NCBI RefSeq assembly: GCF_000167355.1
Contig: NZ_AAEW02000012.1
Span: forward strand, 1 to 64,000
Direction of reading: 5' to 3'
Source of the DNA: Desulfuromonas acetoxidans DSM 684
GTDB lineage: Bacteria > Desulfobacterota > Desulfuromonadia > Desulfuromonadales > Desulfuromonadaceae
Length of the DNA: 64,000 bases
In this document: piece after piece, positions 60,926 through 64,000 of the stretch
Numbering within the stretch: position 1 is the first letter of the stretch
Layout: each line of letters starts with the position of its first letter
The notes under the pieces: generated by a model
Database searches by the model: none
Seen by the model: the letters and a program-made list of their open reading frames with translations, nothing else
What the model was told of the DNA's origin: nothing
Made by a program: the position numbers and the translations under genes

Positions 60926-61738
60926 ATGCACAAAATCATGTTCGTTGATGATGAGCCGAATGTCCTGCGCTCTTTACGGCGTCTGTTTATGGATGAAGGG
61001 GACTACGAACTGTTTTTCGCCAACTCGGGAAGTGAAGGCCTTGAGCTACTTGAAGAGGAGCCGGACGTGTGTGTTGTGGTCTCGGATTACCGTATGCCGG
61101 ATATGAATGGTGTCGAGTTTCTGAGTCAGGTGCATGCCCGCAAGCCCGATACGATCCGCATTGTGTTGTCCGGTTACGCGGATACCGCCTCCGTGGTTGA
61201 AGCGATCAATATCGGTCATATCTACCGCTTTATCCCCAAACCGTGGAATGATGACGAGTTGCTGGTTAATATTGCCAATGCCGTCGACACCTATGATCTC
61301 AGCCGTAACAATAAGCAGCTTTCTGAGGCGTTGGAGCAGCGCAACGATCAACTCGAACATGTCAATGCCAACCTTGAAGAAACGATTCTGGAGCGCACCG
61401 AAGCTTTGGAGCTGCGCAGTGAAGTTCTGCAGATGGCTCAGGATATACTCGACAGCATGCCGGTGGCGGTCATCGGCGTCGACATTGAGGATCAGATCGT
61501 TCAGGCCAATGTTGCGGCAACCCGACTGTTGAAACCGCGTGGGATTCTGCTTGGCGAACAAACCTCGGCCGTACTCAACGACGGGATCCTCGCCTTTATT
61601 GAGCAGGTGAAGTTAACCGACGTCTCAACAGACCGGATCGTGATTAACGGTGACAATTATCGGGCGAATGGTCAGTATCTCAACGATGACCGCAGCCGGG
61701 GAATCGTGATCACCCTGGTTCCTGTTGAAACGGAGTAG
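60926..61738 (+). CDS. Response regulator with coiled coil and PAS-like domain
   Basis: The ATG at 60926 has GAAGGGG at a good distance. The receiver domain is complete: FVDDEPN acidic pair, phospho-Asp in VVVSDYRMP, IVLSGYAD, and Lys in RFIPKPW. Such receivers usually head HD-GYP or RpfG-like outputs. Here a coiled coil (LEQRNDQLEHVNANLEETILERTEAL) and a PAS-like fold (MAQDILDSMPVAVIGVDIED) follow. It lies 6 bases upstream of an HDOD gene, likely its output partner. Confidence 0.9.
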   Translation: MHKIMFVDDEPNVLRSLRRLFMDEGDYELFFANSGSEGLELLEEEPDVCVVVSDYRMPDMNGVEFLSQVHARKPDTIRIVLSGYADTASVVEAINIGHIYRFIPKPWNDDELLVNIANAVDTYDLSRNNKQLSEALEQRNDQLEHVNANLEETILERTEALELRSEVLQMAQDILDSMPVAVIGVDIEDQIVQANVAATRLLKPRGILLGEQTSAVLNDGILAFIEQVKLTDVSTDRIVINGDNYRANGQYLNDDRSRGIVITLVPVETE

Positions 61739-61744
61739 AGAGCA

Positions 61745-62620
61745 ATGAGTCGCGCCTTTTCTCCAGAGATTGCCGTGGATGTCGAAGCGGTTCTGGCAAC
61801 GGTTCACTCCAATATCGGCATGCCGCTGGTGGCGCATAAGGTCTTGGATCTGATGCATTCCGGGCAGGTTAATGCTCACGCGCTGGCGGCAGTGATTGCT
61901 CAGGACCAGGCGCTGGCTCTGCGTGTCCTCAAGCTGGCCAACTCACCCTATTATGGCTTCTCTCGGCGGATCAGCACCGTTCGGGATGCGGTGGTGATTC
62001 TTGGCGATAAAGCTTTGCGCAACATGGTGTTGATCTTGGCCATGAAGGGGATGCATAACCACTTTGGTAACACCGAGCGGTTATTGTGGGAAGAATCGGC
62101 TGCTTACGCCATGGGCGCACGCTTTATTGCCGAAAATGTTCCCGGTGTGCATCCTGAAGAAGCTTTTATGGCCGGACTGATGAGCAATGTTGGCGAAGTG
62201 GTGTCGAATAATGACGATCCGCAACGGTTCCTGATGGTTTTTGATCGCTGTCGTCGGCAAAATTTATGCGATGAGAGTTCCTGTCCCGAGTTGCCATACC
62301 CTTTTACAGTTCTTGGTGCCGCCGTGCTCAGTTCGTGGAATTTCTCACCGTTGCTGGTCGCCAGCCTCTATTACGTGGAGACCGAGGACCTCATGGGGGA
62401 CTCTGAGGACTTACTGTTCCGTCTGTGCGCCGTGGTTTTTCTTGCCCGGCAACTGTGCCGTTCGTTAAAGCTGGGTGGTTATCAGGGCAGCACCCATCCT
62501 GTTCGCGCCGGCTACTCCGGCAGGGCGCTGGGACTCGATGGCACAGCTTTACAGAACCTCCAGAGCGATTTTGCAACGTTCTTTACCGAAAATGCCCCCA
62601 CGCTGCTCTATCCGGACTAA
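61745..62620 (+). CDS. HDOD-domain signalling protein
   Basis: A 291-residue cytosolic protein with the HDOD core: MPLVAHKVLDLMHSGQVNAHALAAVIAQDQALALRVLKLANSPYYGFSRRISTVRDAVVILGDKAL, and a degenerate HD-like motif in AFMAGLMSNVGEVV (no His-Asp pair). HDOD proteins act as scaffolds in signalling. Coupled to the receiver-PAS gene upstream. Confidence 0.9.
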   Translation: MSRAFSPEIAVDVEAVLATVHSNIGMPLVAHKVLDLMHSGQVNAHALAAVIAQDQALALRVLKLANSPYYGFSRRISTVRDAVVILGDKALRNMVLILAMKGMHNHFGNTERLLWEESAAYAMGARFIAENVPGVHPEEAFMAGLMSNVGEVVSNNDDPQRFLMVFDRCRRQNLCDESSCPELPYPFTVLGAAVLSSWNFSPLLVASLYYVETEDLMGDSEDLLFRLCAVVFLARQLCRSLKLGGYQGSTHPVRAGYSGRALGLDGTALQNLQSDFATFFTENAPTLLYPD

Positions 62621-62726
62621 GCTGCCGTTTTTCTGACACCATGACCGGTGTTACGATCCTTTGCCGTTTTCATTCCGTTAACAATCAGGACCAGAGTGAG
62701 TTCTGATGACCGTGTTGACCGTGGCC

Positions 62727-63089
62727 TCAGTTGGCTTTGGGTGCATTGGCTGTCTGGCTTTGCGGAAACTCCTGGGAGATTTTGGTCATGGCGGCTTTGA
62801 CCTCAATCTGCATCGTATTCCAGCCGGCGTTGGTCAGTTGCAGTGTCTTTGCATCCACCTCTTCTACCAACCCTTTTTTCTCCAGTGCGGCCAAGGCTTT
62901 GTTCAGGGTGTTTTTCATTTTTTCCGGCGGTGTGGTGTTGCCGGTCATCTGGGCAAATTTGTTGGCCAGTTCGACGTTCTTGGCGTTGATGAGGTCTTTT
63001 TTGGCAAACGGTGTCTGGGCCTGTTTAGCAAATTTACTCAGAAACAAAAAAAGAATCGATTGCCACAATTCATGATTGGTCGATGCCAT
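62727..63089 (-). CDS. Hypothetical winged-helix-like protein (120 aa)
   Basis: AAAGGA lies 8 bases before the ATG at 63089. The order of helices and the pattern LNKALAALEKKGLVEEVDAKTLQLTNAGWNTM look like a small winged helix (recognition helix then beta hairpin). No ligand domain; low complexity in the last 15 residues. I do not recognise a named family. Confidence 0.55.
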   Translation of the reverse strand: MASTNHELWQSILFLFLSKFAKQAQTPFAKKDLINAKNVELANKFAQMTGNTTPPEKMKNTLNKALAALEKKGLVEEVDAKTLQLTNAGWNTMQIEVKAAMTKISQEFPQSQTANAPKAN

Positions 63090-63162
63090 AGAAATATCCT
63101 TTCGTAAACGCAATAGCACCGGATTGTAACGGGGACGGCAAGGAATGTCCAGAGGTGAGCGG

Positions 63163-63777
63163 TTAGGCTGGTATGGCGATGGTGATGCGGCCGTGACTCA
63201 AGTCGGTGATATGGGTGGTGAAGCGTGTCAGGTGCTCCTCGGGTAGGCGCAAAAACAGGGTAACCTGATCGGCAAACTGTTGATCGTCAACCACAACTTC
63301 ATACGCGTCAAAAAGCCGTTGCAGCGGTTCAAGCAGTGCATAGTCACAGCCGATCTCTACTGCGCAGTAGTCAATTTTTTCTTTTGTTGTCACCCCTGAC
63401 AAGGCCGCGAGAACGGCATCGGTATAGGCGCGGGCCATGCCGCCTTTGCCGAGATGAATGCCGCCGAAGTAACGAGTGACCACCACGGTGATATCGCCAA
63501 GACCGCTGTGTTGCAGCGCTGTGAGCATTGGTTTGCCTGCGGCACCGTGGGGTTCGCCATCGTCGCTCATGGCGGTATCCGCAGTGGCGCCGGGCGCGCC
63601 GACAACGCACGCCCAGCAGTTATGGTTGGCATCAGGAAATTCCTGTTGCATGGTGCGAATGAAGTCACGCGATTGTTCGATGGTTGGCGTGGCGGCCACC
63701 GTGGCGATAAACCGGCTGCGTTTTACCTCAATTTCACAGCGATAGCGCTGGGCCGGAACTGTGTAACGTGGTGTCAT
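63163..63777 (-). CDS. yigZ: YigZ/IMPACT-family protein (UPF0029)
   Basis: The ATG at 63777 overlaps the stop of the upstream lemA gene (TAATG). The 204-residue protein has the N-terminal UPF0029 signature KRSRFIATVA, NHNCWACVVG, SDDGEPHGAAGKPML and VVVTRYFGGIHLGKGGMARAYTDAV, then a C-terminal DUF1949 domain. Some members influence ribosome or stringent-response control; the biochemical role is not settled. Confidence 0.93.
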   Translation of the reverse strand: MTPRYTVPAQRYRCEIEVKRSRFIATVAATPTIEQSRDFIRTMQQEFPDANHNCWACVVGAPGATADTAMSDDGEPHGAAGKPMLTALQHSGLGDITVVVTRYFGGIHLGKGGMARAYTDAVLAALSGVTTKEKIDYCAVEIGCDYALLEPLQRLFDAYEVVVDDQQFADQVTLFLRLPEEHLTRFTTHITDLSHGRITIAIPA

Positions 63778-64000
63778 TATAAATGGTCGAATGACACGTC
63801 GACATCGGCGCGATGTTCCGGTTGGATCTCCCACAGGTCGCGGGCGGTGAAGTTGAATTTGCTGGCGACCAGCACATCCGGAAACTGGGCGATGCGAATA
63901 TTGTAGATGGTGATATATTCGTTAAACAGTTCGCGGCGATCGGCGATCTGATCTTCCAGTTCGGAGATGCGGTTGCCGAGGCTGCGAAATGCCGTATCCG
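63777..64000 (-). CDS. lemA: LemA-family protein, C-terminal part
   Basis: The frame is open to the window edge and ends at the TAA at 63777-63779. The visible 73 residues include LGNRISELEDQIADRRELFNEYITIYNIRIAQFPDVLVASKF, the typical end of LemA proteins, which are membrane-anchored four-helix bundles of unsettled function. It is the upstream partner of yigZ and overlaps it. Confidence 0.85.
   Translation of the reverse strand, partial: DTAFRSLGNRISELEDQIADRRELFNEYITIYNIRIAQFPDVLVASKFNFTARDLWEIQPEHRADVDVSFDHL

Noticed and set aside
1-64000. tRNA or rRNA genes
   Set aside because: I looked for cloverleaf arms and rRNA signature words and found none; a tRNAscan run would be decisive.

Overview
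The window looks like a chromosomal segment of a mesophilic deltaproteobacterium of the Desulfuromonas/Pelobacter/Geobacter type. This is inferred from gene content: two-iron superoxide reductase (desulfoferrodoxin), a GspA/GspB pair, a methyl-accepting protein with a cysteine-rich PAS domain, many two-component, HDOD and GGDEF regulators, and short repeats scattered between genes. No rRNA, tRNA or CRISPR array is visible.

Layout. 1-3926: a DnaQ-like exonuclease (cut by the window edge), an acetyl-CoA-synthetase homologue with damaged catalytic motifs, and an unknown protein form one operon. 4113-8684: a Fur-box-like site and a large lipoprotein, two small genes, a repeat-rich gap and asnS. 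8865-12621: a cNMP/CBS/DUF294 protein, a gamma-glutamylcyclotransferase-like protein and a SHOCT lipoprotein. 12777-19798: an accessory block bounded by two near-identical 637-bp segments, each carrying a complete desulfoferrodoxin gene. Between them lie a MocR regulator, a flavin-type oxidase, a LysE exporter, a GNAT protein and a Fic protein; after the second copy come a TetR regulator and a small partner. 19799-24573: intergenic repeats around a HAF-repeat lipoprotein, a membrane-anchored protein and a GNAT protein. 24574-32118: a hybrid 7TMR-DISM sensor kinase, a free-standing copy of its C-terminal domain, SelO and a polytopic membrane protein. 32406-36506: a chemoreceptor, an IS110-family transposase and an HNH nuclease that ends in an integron attC-like site. 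36507-46178: malonyl-CoA decarboxylase, a metallo-beta-lactamase-fold protein, a secreted propeller-like protein, trpS behind a Trp-Trp-Trp leader-peptide attenuator, a transglutaminase-like protein, and gspB/gspA. 46354-51520: a flavoprotein and the thiFSGHE operon behind a TPP riboswitch. 51704-64000: mostly housekeeping and signalling genes (GGDEF protein with an inactive receiver, lhgO, DUF4153, DAHP synthase, yggT/yggU, iron alcohol dehydrogenase, xthA, receiver-PAS plus HDOD pair, yigZ, lemA end).

The observations most worth checking are: a ribosome-mediated tryptophan attenuator in front of trpS whose leader peptide may be translated from a leaderless transcript; the lone integron-like HNH cassette beside an IS110 element; the kinase C-terminal domain that recurs as a separate small protein; the Acs homologue lacking its P-loop glycines and catalytic lysine; the recent desulfoferrodoxin duplication; and several families of structured intergenic repeats, one of which keeps its hairpin through compensating base changes.
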